From positions 1-57,016 of the forward strand of contig JAUYGU010000110.1 in assembly GCA_030690405.1 (NCBI GenBank): 57,016 nucleotides of DNA, given 5' to 3'. The translations under genes and the position numbers were made by a program. Below, in pieces: positions 30,321-39,336 of the stretch (positions are counted from its first letter, which is position 1; each line of letters begins with the position of its first letter). The DNA comes from Dehalococcoidia bacterium (GTDB lineage: Bacteria > Chloroflexota > Dehalococcoidia > SM23-28-2 > RBG-16-64-32). Under the pieces are notes generated by a model. That model was given only the letters and a program-made list of their open reading frames with translations. It did no database searches and was not told the origin of the DNA.

Positions 30321-31016
30321 CTACTGCGGTACCGTCTGCTCCAGAGGCTCGAACACGCCCGGCTGGACACGACGGGCGGGCAGAAAGCGGCCAGCCCTCA
30401 GCTCCACCAGCATCTCTTCTTCGCTCTCGAGATCCTTCTCGAACACCGTGGCGTAGCGGCCCACCTCGGACGGCATGTGGGCGTCGCTGCCGGCCACCCC
30501 GGGCCTCGCCAGCACCCGCGCCACATCCTGGGCCAGCGCGTTCTCCCGCTCGATGCAGCCGCCGTTGAGCACCTCGATGGCGTCCGTCAGGTGGAAGAGC
30601 GGGTGCTCCGCCAGCGTCTCCGGCGGCAGCTCCTGGGCGTCACGCCGCCCGCCGAACAGGAAGTTGGAGGGCCCCGGGAAGTAGCGGAACGGGTGGCAGA
30701 GGATCATGTAGGCGCCGTTCTCATCGCAGGCGGCGCGCAGGTCGCGTACGCGGGCCAGCCCGCGCACGGACCGGTCGAGGCCGAGGACGATGATGTGGCC
30801 CATGTCCGTGGACCACTCGCGGGCGTTGAACACGAACAGGCCGGTCTCCTGGCGGAAATGCTCCACCTCATCGTCCTGCCACTGCGACATGTGCTCCGTG
30901 AGGGCGACGCCGGTGAGCCCGGCCGCCTTCGCGGCTTCGCCGAGCCGCTTGGGCGAGATGTCGCTGTCCATGGAGCCGACGACAGTATGGATGTGCAGGT
31001 CGATGATCGTGCCCAT
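30321..31016 (-). CDS. PHP-domain phosphoesterase-like metal hydrolase
   Basis: The 231-residue protein shows PHP metal motifs: DLHIHTVVGSMDSD (first His pair), GVALTEHMSQW, MILCHPFRYFPGP and GVAGSDAHMPSEVG. Stand-alone PHP proteins hydrolyse phosphate esters of nucleotides, sugars or histidinol using two or three metals; the substrate is unknown. The ATG at 31016 has GGAAGAG upstream, so the longer in-frame extension is rejected. The membrane protein gene at 29878 follows it and may be co-transcribed. Confidence 0.82.
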   Translation of the reverse strand: MGTIIDLHIHTVVGSMDSDISPKRLGEAAKAAGLTGVALTEHMSQWQDDEVEHFRQETGLFVFNAREWSTDMGHIIVLGLDRSVRGLARVRDLRAACDENGAYMILCHPFRYFPGPSNFLFGGRRDAQELPPETLAEHPLFHLTDAIEVLNGGCIERENALAQDVARVLARPGVAGSDAHMPSEVGRYATVFEKDLESEEEMLVELRAGRFLPARRVQPGVFEPLEQTVPQ

Positions 31017-31146
31017 TCGCGCTCTTCCGCTCCCTCCAGATACGATTCCCTCGCAGGATAGCATAACGCTTACGTTAGGCGGAAGGGCGGGCCGCCTCTG
31101 TACCTCCTCTCGCCAGACATCGCCCGCGCGTCGTAGAATCGGGCTG

Positions 31147-31566
31147 ATGAGCGCCAAGACCAGCGAGCGTAACCGCCTGCCCCCGCTGAGCGAAGCCGAG
31201 AAGCGAGAGGCGCTGGCCAAAGGCGTCCGCGAGTTCAACTCCTGGCGCTTCTACGACTGCCACGAGACGCTGGAGGACGTCTGGCGGGCCGAGGACGGCA
31301 CGCTGGCAGACTTCCTCCAGGGGATAATCAAGGTCGCGGCGGGGTGCCACCACCTCCTGCGCGGCAACCACAAGGGCGCCGTCAATCTCCTCGGCCACGC
31401 CCTCACGCTGCTGGCGCCGTACCGCCCGGCCTGCCTGGGCGTCGACGTCCAGCGGCTGATCGACGAAACGTCCGCCTGCTACGAGCGCGTCCGCGAGCTG
31501 GGGCCGGAGCGCATCAGCGAGTTCGACCGCGCGATGCTCCCCCGCATCGCCATGGAGGGGCAGTAG
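31147..31566 (+). CDS. DUF309 family protein
   Basis: The 139-residue helical protein has the DUF309 signature FNSWRFYDCHETLEDVWR with His and Glu in the first helices, then LADFLQGIIKVAAGCHHLLRGN. The function is unknown; the conserved residues suggest a metal or small-ligand site. A TAGAAT box (31134-31139) puts the predicted transcript start at about the ATG, and there is no ribosome site, so the mRNA is probably leaderless. A collapsed hydrolase fragment and dut follow closely. Confidence 0.8.
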   Translation: MSAKTSERNRLPPLSEAEKREALAKGVREFNSWRFYDCHETLEDVWRAEDGTLADFLQGIIKVAAGCHHLLRGNHKGAVNLLGHALTLLAPYRPACLGVDVQRLIDETSACYERVRELGPERISEFDRAMLPRIAMEGQ

Positions 31567-31570
31567 CCGG

Positions 31571-31702
31571 ATGGAGCCGAAGGACGGATTCGTGGAAGCC
31601 AACGGCATAGCCGGCGGCAGCCACTTCGTGCCGATGGAGCAGCCGGAGGCGATCGCGGCGGAGGCGCTGGCGTTCCTGGAAGGGGCGGCGCCGGCCGCAT
31701 GA
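31571..31702 (+). pseudogene. Alpha/beta-hydrolase remnant with large internal deletion
   Basis: The 43-codon frame joins a start typical of alpha/beta hydrolases (KDGFVEANGI) directly to the typical last segment (GGSHFVPMEQPEAIAAEALA, with the catalytic-type His). About 200 codons, including the nucleophile elbow, are missing, yet the frame is kept. Its TGA overlaps the dut ATG, so it may still be translated as a short peptide that couples into dut. Confidence 0.6.
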
Positions 31703-32136
31703 GCAGCGAAACGGTCCTCCGCGTCCAGCGGCTGCGCCCCGGCGCCCGCCTGCCGGAGCGCGCCACGCCGGGCTCCACCGGCTTCGACCTCTACGCCTGC
31801 CCGGACGGGGAGATGGTCATCGGGCAGGAGCCTGCGCTGGTGCCAACGGGGATCGCTGTGGAAGCGCCGCCGGGCTACGACGTCCAGGTGCGGCCTCGCT
31901 CCGGCCTCTCCTCGAAGGGCGTCCAGGTCACCTTCGGCACGATCGACAGCGACTACCGCGGCGAGGTGCTGGTCACGATGTACGTGCTGCCGTCCAGGGA
32001 GCCGCACGTCGTCCGGACGGGAGACCGCATCGCCCAGCTCGTCATCGGCCGGACGGCCGAGGTGGCGATAGTGGAGGCGGAGGCGCTTTCGGCCAGCGAG
32101 CGCGGCTCAGGCGGGCACGGCTCTACGGGCAGCTAG
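31699..32136 (+). CDS. dut: Deoxyuridine 5'-triphosphate nucleotidohydrolase
   Basis: The 145-residue protein has all five dUTPase motifs: TPGSTGFDLYACP, RPRSGLSSKGV, FGTIDSDYRGEV (catalytic Asp and nucleotide loop), RTGDRIAQLVIG, and the C-terminal P-loop-like RGSGGHGSTG. It is a homotrimer that cleaves dUTP to dUMP, keeping uracil out of DNA. The ATG overlaps the stop of the hydrolase remnant. Confidence 0.94.
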   Translation: MSSETVLRVQRLRPGARLPERATPGSTGFDLYACPDGEMVIGQEPALVPTGIAVEAPPGYDVQVRPRSGLSSKGVQVTFGTIDSDYRGEVLVTMYVLPSREPHVVRTGDRIAQLVIGRTAEVAIVEAEALSASERGSGGHGSTGS

Positions 32137-32243
32137 CGGTTGCCGCCCGTCAGGCCTCCTCGCGCCCCCTTCCCTCCGCCAAGGTCGCGGCCCGTCTCGG
32201 CAGCGACCTCGAGCGCGGCCTCTCCGAAGCCAAGCTCGGGCAT

Positions 32244-33737
32244 CTAGCCCGCGCCCGCGACGTCACTTCGGATTTCCCCCGTTTCGATCCCCAGCCCGGC
32301 AGCGACACCCTCACCGTACGCGGGGTCGGCCTTGTGGAATTGGCGGATCTGGCGGAGCTGGATTTCGCGCCGGACCGGCCGCATGTGCTCGACGATGTTG
32401 CCGATGAGGCGCTCCCGCTCGTCGGGCTTCATGAGCCGGAAGAGGTTGCCGGCCTGCGTGTAGTCGTCGTTGCCCGGATACTCCTTGTCGAACCGCTCGG
32501 CAAATCCGCGCAGCTCGAATCCATACGCCGCTTCCTTGAGCGCCGGATTCTCCACCGGGCCGCCGAAGCTATTGGGCTCGTAGTTCGGCCCGCGACCGCC
32601 GTTGTCGTCAAAGCGCATTGAGCCGTCGCGCTGGTAGTTGCGTACGCGCGCCTCGGGGTGGCGCGCCCGGTTCACCGGAAGTAGCTGGTAGTTGGCGCCG
32701 ATCCGGTAGCGGTGCGTGTCGGGATAGGCGAAGATGCGCGCCTGGAGCATCTTGTCCGGCGAAAAGCCGATGCCTGGCACAATGTTGGACGGCTCGAAGG
32801 CGGCCTGCTCCACCTCAGCGAAATAGTTCTCCGGGTTGCGATTCAGCATGAGTTCGCCGAACTCGTGGAGCGGGTAGTCGCCGTGAGGCCAGACCTTGGT
32901 CAGGTCAAAGGGGTGGATGTGGTAGTTCAGCGCGTCGGCCTCCGGCATGATCTGCACGCAGACACGCCACGCGGGGAAGTCGCCCCGCTCGATGGCCTCG
33001 AAGAGGTCGCGAGTGGAGAAGTCGGGGTCGTCCCCAGCCATTCGCCTCGCTTCCTCGCGGGTGAAGTTCTTGATCCCCTGCTTGGTCTTGAAATGATACT
33101 TGATCCAGAAACGCTCGCCCTTTGCGTTGATCCAGCTATACGTGTGGCTACTGTAGCCGTTCATGTGTCGGTGCCCGTGAGGCGTCCCGCGGTCGGAGAA
33201 AAGAATGGTCACCTGCTGCAGGCTCTCCGGCGATAGCGACCAGAAGTCCCACATGGACTCGGGGCTCTGAATGTTCGTGCGAGGGTCCTTCTTCTGCGAG
33301 TGGATGAAGTCCGGGAACTTCAGCCCGTCGCGGACGAAGAAGACCGGCGTGTTGTTACCCACGATGTCGTAGTTGCCATCCTCCGTGTAGAACTTGAGGG
33401 CAAAGCCGCGCGGATCGCGGGCGGTATCGGGCGAGCCCCTCTCGCCGGCCACAGTCGAGAACCGCGCGAACGCTTCCGTGGTCTTGCCGACGTCGGAGAA
33501 CAGGCGCGCCTTCGTCCACTTCGTGACGTCAGCGGTGACGCGCAGGTAGCCCCACGCGCCAGCCCCTTTCGCGTGGACGACGCGCTCAGGGACCCGCTCG
33601 CGGTTGAAGTGGGCGTTCTTCTCGATCAGGTGAAAGTCTTCGATGAGCAGCGGTCCGCGCTCGCCCACCGTGATCGAGTTCTGGTTGTCGACTACCGGCT
33701 GGCCGGCCCCGGTCGTCAGTTGCTCTCGCTCAGTCAT
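32244..33737 (-). CDS. Monofunctional heme catalase
   Basis: The 497-residue protein carries the catalase active site: [17 protein letters not shown] (distal His), [22 protein letters not shown] (Asn), and the proximal heme ligand tyrosine in [14 protein letters not shown]. The length matches small-subunit, KatA-like enzymes, which convert hydrogen peroxide to water and oxygen. The ATG at 33737 follows CAGGAGGGTTACG; the open frame continues upstream without a ribosome site. It stands alone, with dut convergent on it. Confidence 0.95.
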   Translation of the reverse strand: MTEREQLTTGAGQPVVDNQNSITVGERGPLLIEDFHLIEKNAHFNRERVPERVVHAKGAGAWGYLRVTADVTKWTKARLFSDVGKTTEAFARFSTVAGERGSPDTARDPRGFALKFYTEDGNYDIVGNNTPVFFVRDGLKFPDFIHSQKKDPRTNIQSPESMWDFWSLSPESLQQVTILFSDRGTPHGHRHMNGYSSHTYSWINAKGERFWIKYHFKTKQGIKNFTREEARRMAGDDPDFSTRDLFEAIERGDFPAWRVCVQIMPEADALNYHIHPFDLTKVWPHGDYPLHEFGELMLNRNPENYFAEVEQAAFEPSNIVPGIGFSPDKMLQARIFAYPDTHRYRIGANYQLLPVNRARHPEARVRNYQRDGSMRFDDNGGRGPNYEPNSFGGPVENPALKEAAYGFELRGFAERFDKEYPGNDDYTQAGNLFRLMKPDERERLIGNIVEHMRPVRREIQLRQIRQFHKADPAYGEGVAAGLGIETGEIRSDVAGAG

Positions 33738-33916
33738 CGTAACCCTCCTGCGTTTGGCGTTGGCCTCCGAGTCACCTACTGGCCCGACGCCCGCATATGG
33801 CCCGGGGCGCGAGGTTGAGTGACCGGCTCGGCGGTCTTCGCGATAGCATCCGTAGCTTTGCTCCTGGACGGCCCTCATGTCAAGACCAGAGGCGCTATGC
33901 ACAGAATAGCCGCCTT

Positions 33917-35512
33917 CTACCGCGGCGGCAGCGAGAGCGGTGAGATCCGCCGCAGGGCACGCAGCACGGCACGCGCCTCTCGCTCCAGCGGGCGCTCATC
34001 CTCCACCACGACCAGCCGGTCCGGGGGCAGCTCGCCGGGGCGCTGGAACCTGCGCTTCTGCGCCGTGTAGATCTCCCAGCGGGCGTCCGAGGGGTCGCCG
34101 CCCTCCCGCAGGCGGCGGGCCAGCCTGCCGCGCACCGCGTCATCGCTCGCCTGGAACAACAGGCAGGCGAACTGCGCCCCCTCCTCGCCGGCCAGGCGGG
34201 CGGCGGTGCGCCGCTGCTCGCGCCGCAGGAACGACGCGTCCAGGATGACCGACCGACCCCGGCGCAGGCGGTCCCGTCCTTCCGCCAGCAGCGCCTCGTA
34301 GGTCCGGCCGGTGAAGTCAGGTGAGTAGATGCCGGCCCGGAACGGCTCGAACCGGTGCTCGGAGGGCGCCAGCCCGGCCAGCCCCTTGCGCACCACGTCC
34401 GATGAGACGACGTCTATAGCGGCGAGCTCGCCCAGGCGTCGCGCCAGGGAGGACTTGCCGGTGGCGGTGAAGCCGCAGGTGATGATCAGCATTGCCGGGG
34501 GGAGCGTCTCCGCGTACCGGCAGGCCAGCTCGAAGTAGCGGCGCGCCGCGCGGACGGCCTGGCGCCGCTCGCTCGCGGGCACCTCCGCCGCCCGCGAGCG
34601 GAACCCCTCCACCTTCCCCCGCACGCAGGCGCGATAGCACTTGTAGAAGTCGATGACGCCCCGCAGGTCGCGGTCGCCTGAGGCGTCCACGTAGGCATCC
34701 ACGAAGGTGGCAGCCCGCTCACCGTGGCCGCGGTAGTCCATGTCCATCGCCAGAAAGCCGACGTCCCCCGCCACGTCCGTGTAGCGCAGCCGGCGGTTGA
34801 AGTCGATGCAGTCGTAGATGCAGACGCCGTCCGTGAAGCAGACGGCGTCGGAGCGAAGGTCGCCGTGGCAGTCGCGGACACGCAGCTCGGCGACGCGCCG
34901 GCGCAGGAGCTCCCCCTCGCGGGCGAGGAACGCCTTGCCGTAGGCGCGGATGATCCGGTCCTGCTCCGCGCTGATCGTATCGCCGACGTAGTCCGCCCAC
35001 TGGTGGAGGTTCTCGTCCCAGGCGTAGCGGATCGCCCAGTCGCCGTACTCGGCGATGCGCCGGTCCGTCTGAGAGCCGGCGTGGAACAAGGCCAGGCGCT
35101 GCGCCAGCTCCCGCAGCATCGCCTCCGTGAGACCTCCCGATTCCAGGAGGCGATCCATCATCCGCTCCGCGGGCAGGCGCCGCATGTGCACGGCGTAATC
35201 GACCACGCGCCCGGGCCCGTCGATACTGACGCGGCCGTCGCGCTCGCGTATCCGCGAGACGCCGAGGTAGGTGTTCGAGCAGAGCCGGGAGTTGAGCAGG
35301 ACCTCCTGGCGGCAGTAGTAGCGCCGCTTCGCCGGGGTGGAGAAGTCCAGGAACCCGAAGTCTACCGGCTTCTTGACCTTGTAGACGTGCTCGCCGGCCA
35401 GGAACACGTAGGAGACGTGGGTCTGGATGAGCTGCACCCGATCGACGGGATGGGGGTAGGCGGTGGGGTCAAGGAGGGCGCGGACGAAGGGGGGCAGGGC
35501 GCTGGCTTCCAC
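33917..35512 (-). CDS. Fused aminoglycoside-phosphotransferase-like kinase and P-loop ATPase
   Basis: The 531-residue protein has an APH/choline-kinase-like N-terminal half ([15 protein letters not shown]; Brenner motif [13 protein letters not shown] and metal aspartate CIDFNRR). Its C-terminal half is a P-loop kinase-like domain ([37 protein letters not shown]). This two-domain family is widespread and its substrates are unknown; antibiotic resistance should not be assumed. The GTG at 35512 lies nine bases after a TATACT box (35526-35521 on the minus strand) and has no ribosome site, so it is probably leaderless. Confidence 0.82.
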   Translation of the reverse strand: MEASALPPFVRALLDPTAYPHPVDRVQLIQTHVSYVFLAGEHVYKVKKPVDFGFLDFSTPAKRRYYCRQEVLLNSRLCSNTYLGVSRIRERDGRVSIDGPGRVVDYAVHMRRLPAERMMDRLLESGGLTEAMLRELAQRLALFHAGSQTDRRIAEYGDWAIRYAWDENLHQWADYVGDTISAEQDRIIRAYGKAFLAREGELLRRRVAELRVRDCHGDLRSDAVCFTDGVCIYDCIDFNRRLRYTDVAGDVGFLAMDMDYRGHGERAATFVDAYVDASGDRDLRGVIDFYKCYRACVRGKVEGFRSRAAEVPASERRQAVRAARRYFELACRYAETLPPAMLIITCGFTATGKSSLARRLGELAAIDVVSSDVVRKGLAGLAPSEHRFEPFRAGIYSPDFTGRTYEALLAEGRDRLRRGRSVILDASFLRREQRRTAARLAGEEGAQFACLLFQASDDAVRGRLARRLREGGDPSDARWEIYTAQKRRFQRPGELPPDRLVVVEDERPLEREARAVLRALRRISPLSLPPR

Positions 35513-35552
35513 GACCGAACAGTATAGCGGATAGCGGAGGGCGGATGCTCCC

Positions 35553-35774
35553 CTAGGACTCCGCCGGCGGCTCGGCGCGCGTCTCCGCCTGGAACGCGAT
35601 CTCGCGGTGGGTGCCGTCGCAGAACGGCTTGTTCTTGGAGTGACCGCAGCGGCAAAGGGCGACGAACTCCGTCTCCGGCAGCGCGAACTCGTTCCCATCG
35701 ACGTCGACCAGGGTGATCGGGCCCTTGATGCGATAGGGGCCGTTCGGTCGAACGGTGATCCGCACGTCTTCCAA
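35553..35774 (-). CDS. CDGSH iron-sulfur domain protein
   Basis: The 73-residue protein ends with the CDGSH motif CRCGHSKNKPFCDGTHREIAF, whose three Cys and one His bind a [2Fe-2S] cluster. The N-terminal half (VRITVRPNGPYRIKGPITLVD) resembles the short DUF1271-like strand domain of bacterial forms. These proteins are small redox or cluster-transfer modules. The start is a TTG with AGGAG upstream. It lies 40 bases upstream of the kinase/ATPase gene in the same orientation. Confidence 0.88.
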   Translation of the reverse strand: MEDVRITVRPNGPYRIKGPITLVDVDGNEFALPETEFVALCRCGHSKNKPFCDGTHREIAFQAETRAEPPAES

Positions 35775-35962
35775 CAGTCGCTCCTTTCCGCACGCTTCCC
35801 GGCCGCTCCTTCGATGATAGCAGACCTGCCGTGTCGCGCCGCTGGCGCCAGCGCCGGTCTGCTCCCCAACCTGATGTTATGGTACGCTTAGGTTGCCCAC
35901 TGCCGCGATCACAGCGCTGTAACAAGGCCGTGGCACGCTGTGTTATGTATATAGGTGCGCCG

Positions 35963-36799
35963 ATGCCGAAGGCGAAGATCAACGATATCGAGATGTACTA
36001 CGAGGTCCACGGGCCGACCTGCCTGCCCGCGGCCCAGGCCGACCCGCTGCTGCTCATCATGGGGCTCGGCGCCAACGCCACGTCCTGGGAGATGCAACTC
36101 CCCGCCTTCGAACGCGAGTATCGCGTCGTCGCCTTCGACAACCGCGGCTCCGGCCGAACCGACAAGCCGAAGTCGCCCTACACCATGACGCAGATGGCGG
36201 ACGACGCCGCCGCCCTCATGGACCACCTCGGCATCGCCTCCGCCCACGTGTTCGGCATGTCCATGGGCGGAATGATCGCCCAGGAGCTGACGCTGAGGCA
36301 CCCGCAGCGCGTGCGGGCGCTGGTCCTGGGCGGCACTATGGCCGGCGGCCAGAACGCCGTCATGGCCGGACCGCAGCTCATCCAGCAGTGGGTATCGACG
36401 GCGCTGCTCCCCCTGGAGCAGGCGATTCAAAACGGGCTGCGCTTCCTCTACAGCGAGGAGTTCATCGCAAGGAACCGCGAACGCCTCGTCGCTCGCGCGC
36501 TTGAGCTCGCTCACCTGCAGCCGCCGCTGGACGCCCTCCAGCGACAGGTCATGGCCGTCGTCCAGTTCAGCAGCTTCCAGCGCCTGGCCGATATCAAGGC
36601 CCCAACGCTCATCATCTCCGGCACGGCCGACCAGGTGGTGCCGCCGGAGAACTCGCGCATCCTCGCGGAGCGTATCCCCGGCGCCCGGCTCATCGAGCTG
36701 GAAGGCGCCGGCCACGGCTTCCTGGCGGAGAAAGCGGAGGAGACAAACTCCAGCGTGCTAGCCTTCCTCCGTCGCCAGGGCAGCGGCTCGCCGAAGTAG
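35963..36799 (+). CDS. Alpha/beta hydrolase (enol-lactonase-like)
   Basis: The 278-residue protein has the cap-less alpha/beta-hydrolase pattern: LLLIMGLGANATSWEMQL (oxyanion loop), FDNRGSGRTDKP, the nucleophile elbow GMSMGGMIAQ, the acid in SGTADQVVPPE, and His in EGAGHGFLAEK. 3-Oxoadipate enol-lactonases and many esterases share this layout, so the substrate is open. The ATG at 35963 is chosen because the preceding in-frame residues do not resemble the fold. Confidence 0.85.
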   Translation: MPKAKINDIEMYYEVHGPTCLPAAQADPLLLIMGLGANATSWEMQLPAFEREYRVVAFDNRGSGRTDKPKSPYTMTQMADDAAALMDHLGIASAHVFGMSMGGMIAQELTLRHPQRVRALVLGGTMAGGQNAVMAGPQLIQQWVSTALLPLEQAIQNGLRFLYSEEFIARNRERLVARALELAHLQPPLDALQRQVMAVVQFSSFQRLADIKAPTLIISGTADQVVPPENSRILAERIPGARLIELEGAGHGFLAEKAEETNSSVLAFLRRQGSGSPK

Positions 36800-36857
36800 C
36801 CGTCCCCGGAAGTTTGCCGTCGGCGCTGAGTGCTCCTATACTTTCCCCTTAGGCGCC

Positions 36858-37256
36858 ATGAGGCCGCGACTGTTCACCCTGGAAGAGGCCAACGCTCTCC
36901 TCCCACGCCTCAAGGACCTTCTGTTCCAGATTCAGGAGAGCAAGGCTAAACACGACCGGCTGGAGGAGCAGGCGGAGGAGTACGCTCAGCACGTATCCTC
37001 CAACGGCCACGTGGTGGAGAAAAGGCTCAACGAGACACGGCAGGAGCTGGCGAAAGCGGCAGCGGAGGTCAACAGCTTGATCGAGAGGGTGAACGAACTG
37101 GGGTGCGAGGTGAAGGACATCGACGAGGGGCTCGTGGACTTCCGCACTGAGCGCGACGGGCGCGACGTATACCTCTGCTGGAAGCTGGGAGAGCCCGACA
37201 TCCGCTGGTGGCATGAGCTGGAGACCGGCTTCGCCGGCAGACGCCCCCTGGAGTAG
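36858..37256 (+). CDS. DUF2203 family protein
   Basis: The 132-residue protein has the DUF2203 hallmarks: RLFTLEEANALLPRLKDLL at the start, a long charged coiled-coil middle, ELGCEVKDIDEGLVDFRTER, and VYLCWKLGEPDIRWWHELETG at the end. The function is unknown. A TATACT box (36837-36842) gives a leader of about nine bases. The next gene starts five bases after its stop codon. Confidence 0.85.
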   Translation: MRPRLFTLEEANALLPRLKDLLFQIQESKAKHDRLEEQAEEYAQHVSSNGHVVEKRLNETRQELAKAAAEVNSLIERVNELGCEVKDIDEGLVDFRTERDGRDVYLCWKLGEPDIRWWHELETGFAGRRPLE

Positions 37257-37260
37257 CGAC

Positions 37261-37707
37261 GTGACCGAGGAGACGCCTACGGCCGTAGAGGAGATGGAAG
37301 GGCTCTTGGGCCGCCTGCGGCGGGCGCACCGCGCGCTGATGGAGGCGATAAGCGAGGCGCCGCCTGAGCTGTTCCAGCAGCAGAACGAAGAGGGCGACTC
37401 GGTCAAGCGGCTGCTGGAGCGCTCCGCCGACGACGTCAACTTTTACTACGGTCGCCTCGTCGCACAGGCCGTGTCACTTCCCCAGCCGCCGGGGATGGAG
37501 CATGCGGACTTCGGGTCCCTGGACGAGGCGAAGGCGTCCATTCAGCTGGCGCACCGCAGGCTCACCAACCTCCTCCACGACTTGACGACGGAAGACCTGG
37601 CGCGCACGACGCGTCTGGAGAGCACCTCGGAGTATACTCTCCGACAGGTGCTGGAGACGGCTGTGGCCCACTACAAGCTGCGGGCCGACCAGTTGAAGAA
37701 ATCCTGA
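37261..37707 (+). CDS. DinB-like four-helix protein
   Basis: The 148-residue protein is helical with a DinB/YfiT layout: VEEMEGLLGRLRRAHRALME, VKRLLERSADDVNFYYGRLV, and LRQVLETAVAHYKLRADQL, where the histidine corresponds to a DinB metal ligand. One expected histidine in the second helix is replaced, so metal binding is not assured. It begins with GTG four bases after the DUF2203 stop codon and is probably co-transcribed with it. Confidence 0.65.
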   Translation: MTEETPTAVEEMEGLLGRLRRAHRALMEAISEAPPELFQQQNEEGDSVKRLLERSADDVNFYYGRLVAQAVSLPQPPGMEHADFGSLDEAKASIQLAHRRLTNLLHDLTTEDLARTTRLESTSEYTLRQVLETAVAHYKLRADQLKKS

Positions 37708-37732
37708 GGGGGTCACGGAATAGGGGGCCAAG

Positions 37733-38611
37733 ATGATCCTCGTCACGGGAGGTAGCGGCTTTATCGGCAGGCGGGTCGTCGCCCGCCTGACCGACCGGGG
37801 CAACGGCGTACGCGTGCTGGCTCGCGGGCAGCGACCGGCCGAACTGCCGAACCGAGTGGAGACCGTTAACGCCGACGTCCTCAGCGGCGAAGGGCTTTCC
37901 GAAGCGATGTCCGGCATCGAGAAGGTCATCCACACGGTCGCGATCATCCGCGAATCGGGCGGTCAGACGTTCGAGGGCGTCATACGGCGGGGCACGGAGC
38001 GGGTGGTGGCGGCCGCGAAGCTGGCCGGCGTGAGGAAGCTGGTATACATCAGCGCCATCGGAGCGCAGGACACCCTGACCTATCCCTACCTCCACGCCAA
38101 GTGGTGGGCGGAGCGCGCAGTGGCGTCCAGCGGGATCAAGTACACGATACTGAGACCGTCTATCGTCTTCGGGGTAGGCGACGAATTCATCAACGCGCTC
38201 GCGGGCCTCGTGCGCTACAACCCTATCGTGCCCGTAGCGGGCAACGGCAAAGCGAGGTTTCAGCCCATCTGGGTGGAAGACCTGGTGACCTGCATCGTCG
38301 CCTGCCTCGACGAGGAAGCCCACGACGGCGAGACGCTGGAGGTGGGTGGCCCGGAGCACCTCACCTACGACGAGATGGTGGACATCGTCAAGCAGACGCT
38401 CGGGAAGTCCCGCCTCAAGGCGCACGTGCCGCTGGCCCTGATGCGGCCGCTGGCCCAGGTGATGGAGTGGGTGCTGCCGAAGCCCCCGGTGACCCAGGAG
38501 CAGCTCAAGATGCTGGCGCTGGACAACACCACCGATACCGACTCTGTGATGAGGAGCTTCGGCGTCCAGCCCCGCAGGCTCGCGGGCTCGCTGGACTACA
38601 TCAAGCGATGA
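37733..38611 (+). CDS. Atypical SDR, NAD(P)-binding (NDUFA9-like)
   Basis: The 292-residue protein starts with the extended-SDR nucleotide site MILVTGGSGFIGRRVVARL. It then has VIHTVAIIRESGGQTFEGV, KLVYISAIGA and TYPYLHAKWWAERAV, where the lysine replaces the classical YxxxK pair, typical of atypical SDRs related to complex I subunit NDUFA9. FQPIWVEDLVTCIVACL is also family-like. Such proteins bind NAD(P) and may act on quinones or lipids. Its TGA overlaps the ATG of the phosphodiesterase gene. Confidence 0.85.
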   Translation: MILVTGGSGFIGRRVVARLTDRGNGVRVLARGQRPAELPNRVETVNADVLSGEGLSEAMSGIEKVIHTVAIIRESGGQTFEGVIRRGTERVVAAAKLAGVRKLVYISAIGAQDTLTYPYLHAKWWAERAVASSGIKYTILRPSIVFGVGDEFINALAGLVRYNPIVPVAGNGKARFQPIWVEDLVTCIVACLDEEAHDGETLEVGGPEHLTYDEMVDIVKQTLGKSRLKAHVPLALMRPLAQVMEWVLPKPPVTQEQLKMLALDNTTDTDSVMRSFGVQPRRLAGSLDYIKR

Positions 38612-39336
38612 ACCGCAGCGGCGGGCGGCCGCTCCGCATCGCTCACGCCTTCGGCAACCGGCGCGACAGGATCGATGCGGCCATCGCCGCCGACGTCGAC
38701 TTCATCGAGGCCGACCTCTGGTACCGCGCCGGTGAGATCTGGGTCCGCCACGAACGGCGCCCGGGCTTCCTGCCGCTCCTCTACGACCGCAAGCCACGGG
38801 GGATGAACAGCTTCGGCCCCTGGTCGCTGACCGTTTTCCCGAACCACTACATACGACTGGACGTCAGGCCGCTGCGGCTGGTGGAGCTCCTGGAGGCGAC
38901 CCGAGGCAAGCGCCGTCTCCTCCTCGACCTCAAGGACGACCATCCGCCTCAGCGCGCGCGGGCCTACGCCGGGGCGCTTGCGCGCCTGCTGCGCGAGGCC
39001 GGCTGCGCGGAATCGGCCCTCGTCTGCGGGCAGACGGACGTGCTGGACAGCGTGCGCAAAGTCGCGCCGGAGCTCGACGTCCGCTACTCGATCGAGCGGC
39101 AGCGGCAGTGGGAGACCTTCCTGCGCCGGCTGGACGTCGACGCCGCCATTCGCGGCGTCTGCCTGCAGCACGAGTTCCTGACGGATCCCGTCGCGCGGCT
39201 CCTCGAGCAGAGGAGTCTTGAGGTCTTCTGCTGGACCGTGGACGATCGCGAAGAGGCGCGCAGACTCGCCGCGCTGGGCGTGGACGGGATCATCAGCAAC
39301 GACCTGACGCTGCTGGCGCAGTTGGGCCGCAGCTAG
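38608..39336 (+). CDS. Glycerophosphodiester phosphodiesterase family protein
   Basis: The 242-residue protein has the GDPD barrel: RIAHAFGNRRDRIDAAIAAD (His-Arg-like start), DFIEADLWYRAGEIWVRHER (metal Glu-Asp and second His), RLLLDLKDD, and VFCWTVDDREEARRLAALGV then DGIISNDL. The usual HRG is replaced by HAFGN, so catalysis may be altered. GDPDs release glycerol-3-phosphate from phospholipid head groups. It overlaps the SDR gene by four bases (ATGA). Confidence 0.85.
   Translation: MNRSGGRPLRIAHAFGNRRDRIDAAIAADVDFIEADLWYRAGEIWVRHERRPGFLPLLYDRKPRGMNSFGPWSLTVFPNHYIRLDVRPLRLVELLEATRGKRRLLLDLKDDHPPQRARAYAGALARLLREAGCAESALVCGQTDVLDSVRKVAPELDVRYSIERQRQWETFLRRLDVDAAIRGVCLQHEFLTDPVARLLEQRSLEVFCWTVDDREEARRLAALGVDGIISNDLTLLAQLGRS

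Noticed and set aside
33738..33916. Catalase promoter with TTGACA at 33883-33878 (minus strand)
   Set aside because: No acceptable -10 box lies at 16-18 bases, so the promoter is not called.
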